Assembly: GCA_011065065.1 (NCBI GenBank)
Contig: JAAKFL010000045.1
Span: 1 to 11,000, forward strand
Reading direction: 5' to 3'
DNA from: Chlamydiota bacterium
Lineage (GTDB): Bacteria; Chlamydiota; Chlamydiia; Chlamydiales; SLFE01
Length of the DNA: 11,000 nucleotides
Numbering within the stretch: position 1 is the stretch's first letter; each line of letters starts with the position of its first letter. The position numbers and the translations under genes are program-made. Under the pieces are notes generated by a model. That model was not told the DNA's origin, made no database searches, and was given only the letters and a program-made list of their open reading frames with translations. Below, piece after piece: positions 1-5,389 of the stretch.

Positions 1-554
1 CGACAACGAGCCTCATAACACTCTTCCCCTCCCACAAGAATTGTGTTATCATCATAGCGTGCCGGCTCCCCGTTCACCAACCTCTGCGTATGATTCGCCT
101 CATCTCCACAAACCATACAAATGGCATGAAGCTTTAATACATTATCAGAAATCGCCATAAGAGATGGAATGATCCCGAACGGATCTCCCCGAAAATCTGT
201 ATCCAATCCGGCGACAATCACACACTTTCCCATATCGATAAATTGTTGAATGATTGGAACTGTACCCTCCGGAAAAAATTGAATCTCATCAATTCCAATC
301 ACATCAATCGAGGAATCAACCATATCCAAAAGAGCCGCCAGACCTTCTTCACAGCTGCTAATCGGATAAGCTTCTCGGCTCTCACCATCGTGACTTACAA
401 TACAAGAATAGGACGTTCGATTATCAATTTTATGCTTGATCGTGAGAACTTTTTTCTTTGCGTATTCTGCTCGACGTAACCGACGCATCAACTCTTCTGA
501 TTTTCCAGAAAACATCGATCCACAGACAACTTCTAGACGACCTCTTGATTTCAT
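1..554 (-). CDS. tdk: Thymidine kinase, 3' end cut off by window edge
   Basis: Transfers the gamma-phosphate of ATP to thymidine (or deoxyuridine) in cytosolic pyrimidine salvage. 184 codons are visible; the usual length is about 190-210, so only a short C-terminus is missing. Seen in the translation: P-loop GSMFSGKS (residues 12-19), the Walker B-like catalytic segment DEIQFF (89-94, equivalent to DEAQFF with the catalytic Glu at 90), the substrate lasso LDTDFRGDPFG (117-127), and the structural zinc ligands CMVC (146-149) with a further Cys at 184 just before the edge. This is the type II (bacterial/human TK1-like) family. The ATG at 552-554 has an AGGTG ribosome site (558-562 on the plus strand) three bases upstream. 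It is divergent from the PnuC-like gene, which could also serve nucleoside or cofactor salvage. Family assignment is secure; only the C-terminus is unseen. Confidence 0.96.
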   Translation of the reverse strand, partial: MKSRGRLEVVCGSMFSGKSEELMRRLRRAEYAKKKVLTIKHKIDNRTSYSCIVSHDGESREAYPISSCEEGLAALLDMVDSSIDVIGIDEIQFFPEGTVPIIQQFIDMGKCVIVAGLDTDFRGDPFGIIPSLMAISDNVLKLHAICMVCGDEANHTQRLVNGEPARYDDNTILVGGEECYEARC

Positions 555-582
555 AAACACCTATGAACCTATTTTTTGTCAC

Positions 583-611
583 AGTCTAACACCGACATTT
601 TCGTAGGTCAA
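583..611 (-). promoter_or_regulatory. Promoter of tdk
   Basis: Read on the minus strand: TTGACC (606-611), 17-bp spacer, TAGACT (583-588). This gives a start about 20 bases before the tdk Shine-Dalgarno site. It is back to back with the promoter of the PnuC-like gene. Confidence 0.5.
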
Positions 612-626
612 ACCATTTTAATCAAC

Positions 627-655
627 TTGACATCTTTTTCACGTCAATGTAATTT
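627..655 (+). promoter_or_regulatory. Promoter of the PnuC-like gene
   Basis: Consensus -35 TTGACA (627-632). The -10 box is either TAATTT (650-655, 17-bp spacer) or TGTAAT (648-653, 15-bp spacer). The ATG follows at 680 with AGGAG at 670-674. Confidence 0.5.
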
Positions 656-679
656 GGTTTTCAAAAAAAGGAGTTTGTT

Positions 680-928
680 ATGACATTCGAAAATTTATCA
701 TGGGTGTTAGTGGTTCTTTCACTCACAGGAAATATCTTTGTGATTAAGAAAAATGTGACTGGGCAATGGCTGTGGGCGATTGCCAACCTAGGGTGGATCG
801 GTTTTGATATATACATGGAAGCCTATTCACAAGCCTTTCTCTTTGCCGTTTACTTTGGAATGTGTGTTTGGGGAATTATCGCGTGGACAAAAGACAACAA
901 GAAAGCTGCAACGCCTGAGCCTGCATAA
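680..928 (+). CDS. Single-repeat PnuC-like small membrane protein
   Basis: 82 residues with three predicted membrane helices (about 5-22, 30-46, 50-69) and a short polar C-terminal tail. The segment from residue 24 (KNVTGQWLWAIANLGWIGFD) through the Ala/Phe-rich third helix ending GIIAW resembles one three-helix repeat of the PnuC nicotinamide riboside/NMN transporter family (the NKWxWxxGIxxxLxY...LYxDxxLQxxYxxxxxxGWxxW pattern). Full PnuC proteins are about 200-250 residues with seven helices, so this is about one third to one half of that size. It would have to oligomerise, as SemiSWEETs do, if it transports. Start: ATG with a strong AAGGAG site. The gene is monocistronic, ending before a large inverted repeat. 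The substrate is unknown; nicotinamide riboside, thiamine or another vitamin are guesses from the family. A non-transport small membrane protein cannot be excluded. Confidence 0.7.
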   Translation: MTFENLSWVLVVLSLTGNIFVIKKNVTGQWLWAIANLGWIGFDIYMEAYSQAFLFAVYFGMCVWGIIAWTKDNKKAATPEPA

Positions 929-938
929 TTAGAGAAAA

Positions 939-1083
939 TTAACCGCGAAGGTCGCGAAGGACGCGAAGACGCGCGAAGACCAGAATCATTCATGATAATT
1001 TAGGGATATCGTGTTTGATAAATGAATTATAATTGATCTATTTCTTCGCGCATCTTCGCGACCTTCGCGATCTTCGCGGTTAA
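939..1083. repeat. Imperfect inverted repeat of GCGAAG units
   Basis: Arms 939-979 and 1043-1083 match at 38 of 41 positions as inverted copies, around a 63-nt AT-rich centre. Each arm is itself a run of roughly 9-nt units (CGCGAAGGT, CGCGAAGGA, CGCGAAGAC and so on). It sits exactly between two convergent genes, so the transcript from either side could fold into a long stem and act as a bidirectional terminator or mRNA stabiliser. The composition is far more G+C-rich than its surroundings, which suggests a dispersed intergenic repeat rather than a locally evolved terminator. Confidence 0.85.
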
Positions 1084-1104
1084 AATAAAAAAGACTCCGC
1101 ACCT

Positions 1105-1554
1105 CTACTTTTTGCGGATATAAATCACTTTCTCAATAGTCGTACAAACGCTCCCCTTCTCATCCACAAGATCAACGCTATAACTACGATTGATCGAAGT
1201 TTGAGATTCGAGTTCCTTAATAATAGAATTCGTCTCTTCTTCAGCAACCTTGAAGGTGGCAAATAGAGTCTTACGGCCAGGCCGTTTAAATTGAATCGTC
1301 GCTGATTTATCCCAAACAATGTATTCAGATCCTAGAGTCTTAATCAACATTAACATATACATCGGATCGACTGCTGAGTATAGACTCCCACCAAATATCG
1401 TCCCCACATAATTTCGCGTACGCCAATTTAAAGGCACTTTAATACGAACTTCTCGCCAATCATCCGAAATATAGAGTATCCTAGCCCCCGTCCCTCGATA
1501 GGCAGGATATAAATTGAAAATCCATCGAGAAATCCTCGTTTTCCAAGATTCCAT
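1105..1554 (-). CDS. DUF4442 hotdog-fold protein, probable thioesterase-like
   Basis: 149 residues, the normal size of a single hotdog domain. The pattern matches DUF4442 proteins (PaaI/YiiD-C-like): YPAYRGTGARI (16-26), REVRIKVPLNWRTRNYVGT (34-52), the glycine-rich helix start FGGSLYSAVDP (54-64) followed by YMLML, then WDKSATIQFKRPGR (81-94) and a final beta strand VEKVIYIRKK-like (EKVIYIRKK, 141-149). Members are thought to act on acyl thioesters or to bind acyl groups, but no substrate is established. Cytosolic; no signal peptide or membrane helix. The ATG has AAGGG seven bases upstream. It is transcribed divergently from typA across 117 bp of very AT-rich DNA, and converges on the PnuC-like gene. 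Confidence 0.85.
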   Translation of the reverse strand: MESWKTRISRWIFNLYPAYRGTGARILYISDDWREVRIKVPLNWRTRNYVGTIFGGSLYSAVDPMYMLMLIKTLGSEYIVWDKSATIQFKRPGRKTLFATFKVAEEETNSIIKELESQTSINRSYSVDLVDEKGSVCTTIEKVIYIRKK

Positions 1555-1610
1555 AGCTACCCTTATCTATTTTAAAATATAATTATAAAAAAGAATATAA
1601 ACAAATTTTA

Positions 1611-1639
1611 TTGACATTTTAAAAAAAATGGTTTAAAAT
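1611..1639 (+). promoter_or_regulatory. Promoter of typA
   Basis: TTGACA (1611-1616), 17-bp spacer, TAAAAT (1634-1639): nearly a consensus sigma70 promoter inside an A/T-rich divergent intergenic region. The predicted transcript start near 1646 leaves a leader of about 26 nt before the typA ATG. Confidence 0.65.
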
Positions 1640-1671
1640 GTTCTTTAATATCAACAATATAAGTAAAAAAA

Positions 1672-3495
1672 ATGCATTGTTCTGAAAAAATAAGAAATAT
1701 AGCGATTATCGCCCACATTGACCATGGAAAAACCACATTATTAAATGGCCTTTTAAAACAGTCTAAAATATTTCGAGATAATCAAGTGATTCCCGACAGG
1801 GTCATGGATTCATATGATCAAGAGCGAGAACGTGGAATCACGATTTTTGCCAAGCACACGACGATTTACCATCAAGATTATAAGATCAATCTGATTGACA
1901 CCCCAGGACACGCGGATTTTTCTGGTGAAGTTGAGAGAGTTTTGGGAATGGTCAATACAGTCTTACTGATTGTCGATGCTCATGAAGGCCCCATGCCCCA
2001 AACACGTTTCGTTCTTTCCAAGTCATTGAAATTGGGTTTAAAGCCTTTTGTGATTATTAACAAAATTGACCGTCCAAATGCAGATCCTGAACGTGTCTTA
2101 AATGAAACCTTTGACCTGTTTGTGGAACTCGGTGCAACCGATGAACAGTTGGACTTTCAATACTGCTACGCATCCGCTCTACAAGGTTACTCTCAGATTG
2201 ATATCGAAGATCCAAAAGTGGACTTTACTCCTCTCCTCGATTTGATAGTTTCGACAACTCCGCCTCCAACCGGAGATATTTCTTATCCATTTTTATTTCA
2301 GTCTTGTAGTATTGTCTATGACGAATTCCGTGGGCGACAAGCCTGTGGTCGAATTCTTGAAGGAAGTGTAAAAAAAGGGCAACAGATCCATCACATCGGT
2401 CCGTGCGGCAAGCCTGTCCGTGCCACAATTACCTCGATTGAAGGATTTTTGGGTCTTGAGAAGGTTGAAATGGAAGAGGCTGGGCTTGGTGATATCGTTT
2501 GCCTTTCTGGTATCCCCAGTATCACGATTGGCGATACTCTTTGTGACCCTGAAAACACAAAAACTCTAACCCCGATTAAATTAGGTGAGCCCACAGTTTC
2601 AATAGATATATTAGTGAACAATGGACCATTTGTCGGAAAAAGTGGTCAACATGTCACTATGAATAAAATTCGTGACCGATTAGAAAAAGAAAAGAAAGCG
2701 AATATTTCCTACGAGATTTCAGAAGCTGAAGATGATCAAAAGAAGGTCACCGTTGCGGGAAGAGGAGAGCTCCATCTCGCCATCCTTCTAGAAGCGATGC
2801 GAAGAGAGGGATATGAATTCTGTGTCTCAAAACCACAAGTGATCTATAAGACTGTTGAAGGTGCGGTTCACGAACCGATCGAGAAAGTCTTTATTGAAGT
2901 TCCCGAAGAATTCTCAGGGAATGTCATTGAACAACTCTCTCGTAAAAAGGGAGAAATGCAACACCTTCATACAGATGTGCAAGGGATTACTCATATGGAA
3001 TTCCTGATTCCGACTAGAGGCTTAATGGGATATCGGAACGAATTCTTGACTGCCACAAAAGGCCTTGGAATCCTGACATCTACCTACGAGATGCATGCGC
3101 CGTATAAAGGAGAGATCCCAAGCCGGATTAACGGAGCCTTAATTGCGCTTTCACGAGGAAAAGCCAACTCTTACGCGTGCTTTAACTTGGAAGGTCGTGG
3201 GAAACTATTTGTCCGACCAGGAAATGAAGTGTACGAAGGGATGATTGTTGGTGAACACAGCCGTGACAATGATCTTGTTGTTAATATTATCAAAGAGAAG
3301 CAACTCACGAACGTTCGTGCTTCCGGAAGTGATGTAAAAATCATACTGGCACCACCTCAAAACTTCACCATTGAACAATCCATTGGATATATCAATGATG
3401 ATGAATGGATTGAGGTCACACCTGATTCGATAAGACTGAGAAAGCAGTTTCTCACTGAAAATGAACGTAAAAGGTCTTCACACACAAAGACTTAA
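1672..3495 (+). CDS. typA: Ribosome-associated translational GTPase TypA/BipA
   Basis: 607 residues, the same length as E. coli BipA. It is an EF-G-like GTPase that binds the ribosome and helps 50S assembly and growth under stress or cold. G domain: G1 AHIDHGKT (14-21), switch I RERGITI (52-58), G3 DTPGH (76-80), G4 NKID (130-133), G5 SAL (168-170). The beta-barrel domain II follows, then the domain III/V region with the GRGELHLAILLEAMRREGYE signature and GLMGYRNEFLTATKG (around 443-457), and the BipA-specific C-terminal domain that contacts the 23S A-loop (RGKANSYACFNLEGRG and GMIVGEHSRDNDL). Start: the ATG gives MHCSEKIRNIAIIAHIDHGKT, so the G1 loop is at the usual position, but there is only an A-rich run (AGTAAAAAAAATG) and no convincing Shine-Dalgarno site. 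A small csp gene lies downstream on the same strand, beyond a hairpin. Confidence 0.97.
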   Translation: MHCSEKIRNIAIIAHIDHGKTTLLNGLLKQSKIFRDNQVIPDRVMDSYDQERERGITIFAKHTTIYHQDYKINLIDTPGHADFSGEVERVLGMVNTVLLIVDAHEGPMPQTRFVLSKSLKLGLKPFVIINKIDRPNADPERVLNETFDLFVELGATDEQLDFQYCYASALQGYSQIDIEDPKVDFTPLLDLIVSTTPPPTGDISYPFLFQSCSIVYDEFRGRQACGRILEGSVKKGQQIHHIGPCGKPVRATITSIEGFLGLEKVEMEEAGLGDIVCLSGIPSITIGDTLCDPENTKTLTPIKLGEPTVSIDILVNNGPFVGKSGQHVTMNKIRDRLEKEKKANISYEISEAEDDQKKVTVAGRGELHLAILLEAMRREGYEFCVSKPQVIYKTVEGAVHEPIEKVFIEVPEEFSGNVIEQLSRKKGEMQHLHTDVQGITHMEFLIPTRGLMGYRNEFLTATKGLGILTSTYEMHAPYKGEIPSRINGALIALSRGKANSYACFNLEGRGKLFVRPGNEVYEGMIVGEHSRDNDLVVNIIKEKQLTNVRASGSDVKIILAPPQNFTIEQSIGYINDDEWIEVTPDSIRLRKQFLTENERKRSSHTKT

Positions 3496-3595
3496 CGTTA
3501 AACGGATTGTCAATAAAATCTTTATAGCCGGGGAAACCGTTCGATCTGGAAGGCTATCAGCCCAAAAGATCCAAAAAGCCTTAACTAAAACATGA
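3461..3595 (+). CDS. Possible 44-residue basic small ORF overlapping the typA end
   Basis: Out of frame with typA, an ATG at 3461 opens 44 codons (MNVKGLHTQRLNVKRIVNKI..., ending QKIQKALTKT) that extend 100 bases beyond the typA stop. It is rich in Lys/Arg and could form an amphipathic helix. There is no Shine-Dalgarno site in front of the ATG and I recognise no family. It may simply be open by chance; the only arguments for it are the start overlapping a highly expressed gene (possible coupling) and the length of frame continuing into the intergenic DNA. Confidence 0.15.
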   Translation: MNVKGLHTQRLNVKRIVNKIFIAGETVRSGRLSAQKIQKALTKT

Positions 3596-3626
3596 CAAAA
3601 ATGCGATAATAGATTAATATTAATAA

Positions 3627-3670
3627 AGATTGCCACCAAACACCAGATATCTTCTGTTTGGTGGCAATCT
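3627..3670 (+). terminator. Perfect 16-bp hairpin between typA and csp
   Basis: Arms 3627-3642 (AGATTGCCACCAAACA) and 3655-3670 are exact reverse complements around a 12-nt loop. It lies 131 bases after the typA stop and 75 bases before the csp start. No clean U-run follows (AAATAGTTGTTTT), so it is not a textbook rho-independent terminator. It could block or trim the typA transcript, or be part of a structured csp leader. Confidence 0.45.
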
Positions 3671-3732
3671 AAATAGTTGTTTTAGAAGTTTCCATAAAGC
3701 ATCTTATCATTTTAAAACATGGAAACAAATAT

Positions 3733-3748
3733 AGGAGAGCATCAAGTG
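3733..3748 (+). promoter_or_regulatory. Shine-Dalgarno site fixing the GTG start of csp
   Basis: AGGAGAG (3733-3739) stands six bases before GTG (3746-3748). The upstream in-frame ATG at 3719 follows CATTTTAAAAC and has no ribosome site, so it would add nine residues not seen in the family. Confidence 0.75.
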
Positions 3749-3952
3749 TCAAAGTTAACAGGTACTATTAAATTTTTTAACCAACAGAAAGGATTTGGAT
3801 TCATCACACCGGATGATGGAGAGAAGGATCTTTTTGTTCACGCGAACAACGTTATTGGTGGTGGTCAATCTTTAAATGACGGCCAGAAAGTCGAATATGC
3901 TTTAGGTGAAGGGCGTAAAGGTCCTGAAGCAGTTGAGGTCAACCCTGTATAG
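3746..3952 (+). CDS. Cold-shock-domain protein (CspA family)
   Basis: 68 residues from the GTG start, the typical length of a stand-alone cold-shock domain (67-70). A five-stranded OB-fold protein that binds single-stranded RNA/DNA and acts as an RNA chaperone. Seen: TGTIKFFNQQKGFGFI with RNP1 KGFGFI (residues 15-20) and RNP2 LFVHA (30-34), then the conserved GQKVEYALGEGRKGPEA segment ending in VEVNPV. The aromatic nucleic-acid-binding residues (F10, F11, F17, F19, F31, H33) are present. The leader between the typA hairpin and the gene is about 75 nt or more and AT-rich; I see no obvious cold-box. Whether it is cold-induced or constitutive cannot be told from sequence. An alternative longer start at 3719 (77 residues) is less likely. 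Confidence 0.95.
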   Translation: MSKLTGTIKFFNQQKGFGFITPDDGEKDLFVHANNVIGGGQSLNDGQKVEYALGEGRKGPEAVEVNPV

Positions 3953-3973
3953 TCATTCTCAATAAATTCTTCA

Positions 3974-4002
3974 TTTACATAAATACACAGTTTTTTTATA
4001 TA
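3974..4002 (+). promoter_or_regulatory. Promoter directly in front of the DUF6632-like gene
   Basis: TTTACA (3974-3979), 17-bp spacer, TATATA (3997-4002); a one-base-shifted TATAAT lies at 3999-4004. The predicted transcript start falls at about 4009-4011, which is on or next to the ATG at 4010. The mRNA could therefore be nearly leaderless. Confidence 0.45.
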
Positions 4003-4009
4003 ATGAAGT

Positions 4010-4402
4010 ATGAGAACAGGCCTTAGAATAAAGTGTTTAAGAGTAGCTCTTATCGTCTTTGGTATATTCTTTATTTTGGGAATATACCCTTTGATGATGA
4101 TATGGCCCTCTGGTTGGACGTGGATTCCCCCACAAGCAGATTATGAACAAATGATTGTGGGGATTTATGCCACATTAGGGGTATTTCTTATAATTGCCTC
4201 TCAAAATCCATTGGAACATCGGAGTCTGATTTGGTTTACGGTGTGGTCAAGTGTTGTTCATGCCACCATCATGTTATTCCAGGCCATTATGGATCCACGG
4301 GATTTCTATCACCTCTATGGAGACATACCTGGGTTATACATCGTAGCTCTTGTCTTTGGCCTTCTCATGCCAAGAAACTATGAGAAGTCTGAAACCTATT
4401 GA
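4010..4402 (+). CDS. Four-TM DUF6632-like inner-membrane protein
   Basis: 130 residues with four hydrophobic helices (about 10-31, 45-63, 73-92, 106-120) and charged ends (RTGLRIK at the N-terminus, RNYEKSE at the C-terminus). The conserved-looking stretches YPLMMIWPSGWTW (26-38), QMIVGIYATLGVFLI (47-61), NPLEHRSLIWFTVWSSVVH (66-84), the DP motif at 95-96 and GDIP (104-107) match my recollection of the uncharacterised DUF6632 family. Function is unknown; no transport or catalytic motif is visible. Start: ATG at 4010 has only a weak GAAG three bases away and sits right at the predicted transcription start; the next in-frame Met (residue 29) would remove the first helix, so 4010 is preferred. 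No operon partner. Confidence 0.75.
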   Translation: MRTGLRIKCLRVALIVFGIFFILGIYPLMMIWPSGWTWIPPQADYEQMIVGIYATLGVFLIIASQNPLEHRSLIWFTVWSSVVHATIMLFQAIMDPRDFYHLYGDIPGLYIVALVFGLLMPRNYEKSETY

Positions 4403-4479
4403 TATTTTGTAACATAAAACCACTTACCCATTCTTAATCACTCATATCAACGCTGCTCGTAGTCTTTGCAGCAGCAGTC

Positions 4480-4492
4480 TGAAGTCAGAAGT
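4480..4492. repeat. Left copy of a 13-bp inverted repeat
   Basis: TGAAGTCAGAAGT. Its exact reverse complement is at 4708-4720, just after the 3' end of tRNA-Tyr on the minus strand. Together the copies bracket the GC-rich palindrome. Confidence 0.7.
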
Positions 4493-4580
4493 ATGAAGTT
4501 ATTTCGTCAGCGATCGGAATAGCGTACGCCTAAGATCCAGTGAACGCATACTTTTTTTAAGATTATCGGTTTTGGGACTA

Positions 4581-4653
4581 TAGCCTGAAAGGCTTAAACT
4601 GCAACAGCCCCGGGCGATGCCCGGGGCTGTTGCAATTTGAGCCCTTCAGGCTA
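4581..4653. repeat. GC-rich REP-like palindrome
   Basis: Arms 4581-4615 and 4619-4653 are inverted copies at 32 of 35 positions, with a 3-nt centre. The inner 15 bp (GCAACAGCCCCGGGC) are perfect; the outer part is the TAGCCTGAAAGGCT-type flank. The sequence resembles families of dispersed intergenic palindromes (CCCGGGC with short GAT/ATC centre) known from several environmental bacterial genomes. Orientation: it lies 73 nt downstream of tRNA-Tyr on the minus strand and could terminate or protect that transcript, but there is no U-run. Confidence 0.85.
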
Positions 4654-4707
4654 ATTCTAAGGATGATAAATTCCTCCGCAAACATCTTCGTTCGCACCAA
4701 AATATCA

Positions 4708-4720
4708 ACTTCTGACTTCA
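4708..4720. repeat. Right copy of the 13-bp inverted repeat
   Basis: ACTTCTGACTTCA, the exact reverse complement of 4480-4492. It begins six bases beyond the tRNA-Tyr discriminator base on the minus strand. Confidence 0.7.
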
Positions 4721-4725
4721 CAAAT

Positions 4726-4808
4726 TGGGGGTGGTTGGATTCGAACCAACGTAGACGTAAGTCAACGGAGTTACAGTCCGTTGCAATTGGCCACTATGCG
4801 ACACCCCC
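4726..4808 (-). tRNA. tRNA-Tyr, anticodon GUA
   Basis: 83-nt class II tRNA. Acceptor stem GGGGGTG/CACCCCC with discriminator A (4726), D arm GCA...TGC, anticodon stem ACGGA/TCCGT around CTGTAAC with GTA, a long variable arm (TTGACTTACGTCTACG region), and T arm GTTGG-TTCGAAT-CCAAC. No 3' CCA is encoded (next bases ATT). It is the second gene of a two-tRNA unit, 13 nt after tRNA-Thr. Confidence 0.96.
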
Positions 4809-4821
4809 GAGAAAGGAATGA

Positions 4822-4894
4822 TGCTGACAGTAGGAGTTGAACCCACAACCGTCCGATTACAAGTCGGGTGCTCTACCAATTGAGCTATGTCAGC
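4822..4894 (-). tRNA. tRNA-Thr, anticodon UGU
   Basis: 73-nt tRNA. Acceptor stem GCTGACA/TGTCAGC with discriminator A (4822), D arm GCTC-AATTGGTA-GAGC, anticodon loop CTTGTAA with TGT in a stem CCCGA/TCGGA (outermost C-A pair mismatched), and T arm GTGGG-TTCAACT-CCTAC. No CCA encoded. First gene of the Thr-Tyr unit. Confidence 0.96.
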
Positions 4895-4906
4895 GAGTGA
4901 AGATAT

Positions 4907-4935
4907 TTTATACTAAACTGCAAGTTTTGAGACAA
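4907..4935 (-). promoter_or_regulatory. Promoter of the tRNA-Thr/tRNA-Tyr unit
   Basis: Minus strand: TTGTCT (4930-4935), 17-bp spacer, TATAAA (4907-4912, continuing AT). Transcription would start a few bases before tRNA-Thr. The -35 box lies only five bases from the flanking repeat of the palindromic element at 4946-5103. Confidence 0.65.
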
Positions 4936-4945
4936 GGGAAATTAA

Positions 4946-5103
4946 CTCGGCTTTGTACAATTTTTGAGCGAATATTCCAGAGAAAAGCGATCTCCAGCGT
5001 AATAAATTTCGAAGGAAGGGTATTTTTTACCCTTCCTTCGAAATTTATCTAGCTGGAGGAAGCTTCTCTCGGAAGATGAGTTCAAAAATTGTGCAAAGTC
5101 GAG
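4946..5103. mobile_element. 158-bp near-palindromic MITE candidate
   Basis: Arms 4946-5022 and 5028-5103 are inverted copies (about 63 of 76 aligned positions, one indel) around a TTTTT centre. The outer 22 bp differ at two positions (CTCGGCTTTGTACAA... against CTCGACTTTGCACAA...), and the inner 21 bp are perfect (ATAAATTTCGAAGGAAGGGTA). Both ends are flanked by the same five bases, ATTAA, at 4941-4945 and 5104-5108, as expected of a target-site duplication. There is no coding capacity, so it would depend on a transposase elsewhere. The inner stem would also fold in RNA and may end the SEC-C gene's transcript, since the stop codon TAA of that gene lies inside the right ATTAA copy. The alternative is a non-mobile structured terminator. 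Confidence 0.65.
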
Positions 5104-5104
5104 A

Positions 5105-5374
5105 TTAAGGCTCCAAACTCTCTGAGGATTCAGGTGGTTCCACCTTTTCAGGAAGATCTGCCGAGTCCTCTTCCTTTGGCTTCAACTCCTTGATCCGCTT
5201 GTTCATAGTCCCTAAATCAGATATCATGTTGGCAATTCCACCCTGCAAAGCCTTTATCGAGCGAGACTGCATGCTCTTCGTCACCTTCTCCGATTGCTCC
5301 TTCTTCCAACAACAACTTTTATACTTTTTACCCGATCCACAGGGACATGGGTCATTTCGTCCAATTTTTTCCAT
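5105..5374 (-). CDS. Small SEC-C zinc-motif protein
   Basis: 89 residues. The N-terminus carries a complete SEC-C motif, GRNDPCPCGSGKKYKSCC, with zinc ligands C10, C12, C21 and C22 (CXC...CC form). The same motif ends SecA, where it binds Zn2+ and SecB, and occurs at the end of many stand-alone proteins. The rest is a Lys/Met-rich possibly helical stretch (about 28-68) and an acidic Glu/Pro/Ser tail (69-89) likely to be disordered. No enzyme domain is present, so only metal binding and a protein- or ribosome-contacting role can be inferred. The ATG has AAGG about ten bases upstream. Its stop codon is inside a flanking repeat of the adjacent palindromic element. Divergent from ttcA over 93 bp. 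Confidence 0.88.
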   Translation of the reverse strand: MEKIGRNDPCPCGSGKKYKSCCWKKEQSEKVTKSMQSRSIKALQGGIANMISDLGTMNKRIKELKPKEEDSADLPEKVEPPESSESLEP

Positions 5375-5389
5375 GACTTATTACCTTAG

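Larger units (their letters stand above)
4403..4725. other. 323-bp gene-free region with repeats
   Basis: No credible gene on either strand. Contents: a weak stem GTACGC...GCATAC followed by T7 (about 4524-4557) that could end the plus-strand DUF6632-like transcript; a 73-nt GC-rich palindrome (4581-4653); and a 13-bp inverted repeat at 4480-4492 and 4708-4720. The short-period motif GAAGT recurs at 4481-4499. Confidence 0.6.

Noticed and set aside
243..479. 78-residue plus-strand frame
   Set aside because: Lies wholly antisense to thymidine kinase, which has all family motifs; no ribosome site and no recognisable protein.
939..1083. CRISPR array from the regular GCGAAG units
   Set aside because: Units are contiguous ~9-mers with no spacers, and the array is inverted rather than direct.
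3719..3745. Longer csp start at the ATG at 3719
   Set aside because: No ribosome site precedes it, it adds nine residues absent from the family, and AGGAGAG stands at ideal distance from the GTG at 3746.
4630..4821. Plus-strand frame containing WLDSNQRRRKSTELQS
   Set aside because: This is the familiar spurious translation of the antisense strand of a tRNA gene (here tRNA-Tyr).
4837..5052. Plus-strand frame across tRNA-Thr and the palindrome
   Set aside because: It reads through the antisense of a tRNA gene and one arm of a structured repeat.
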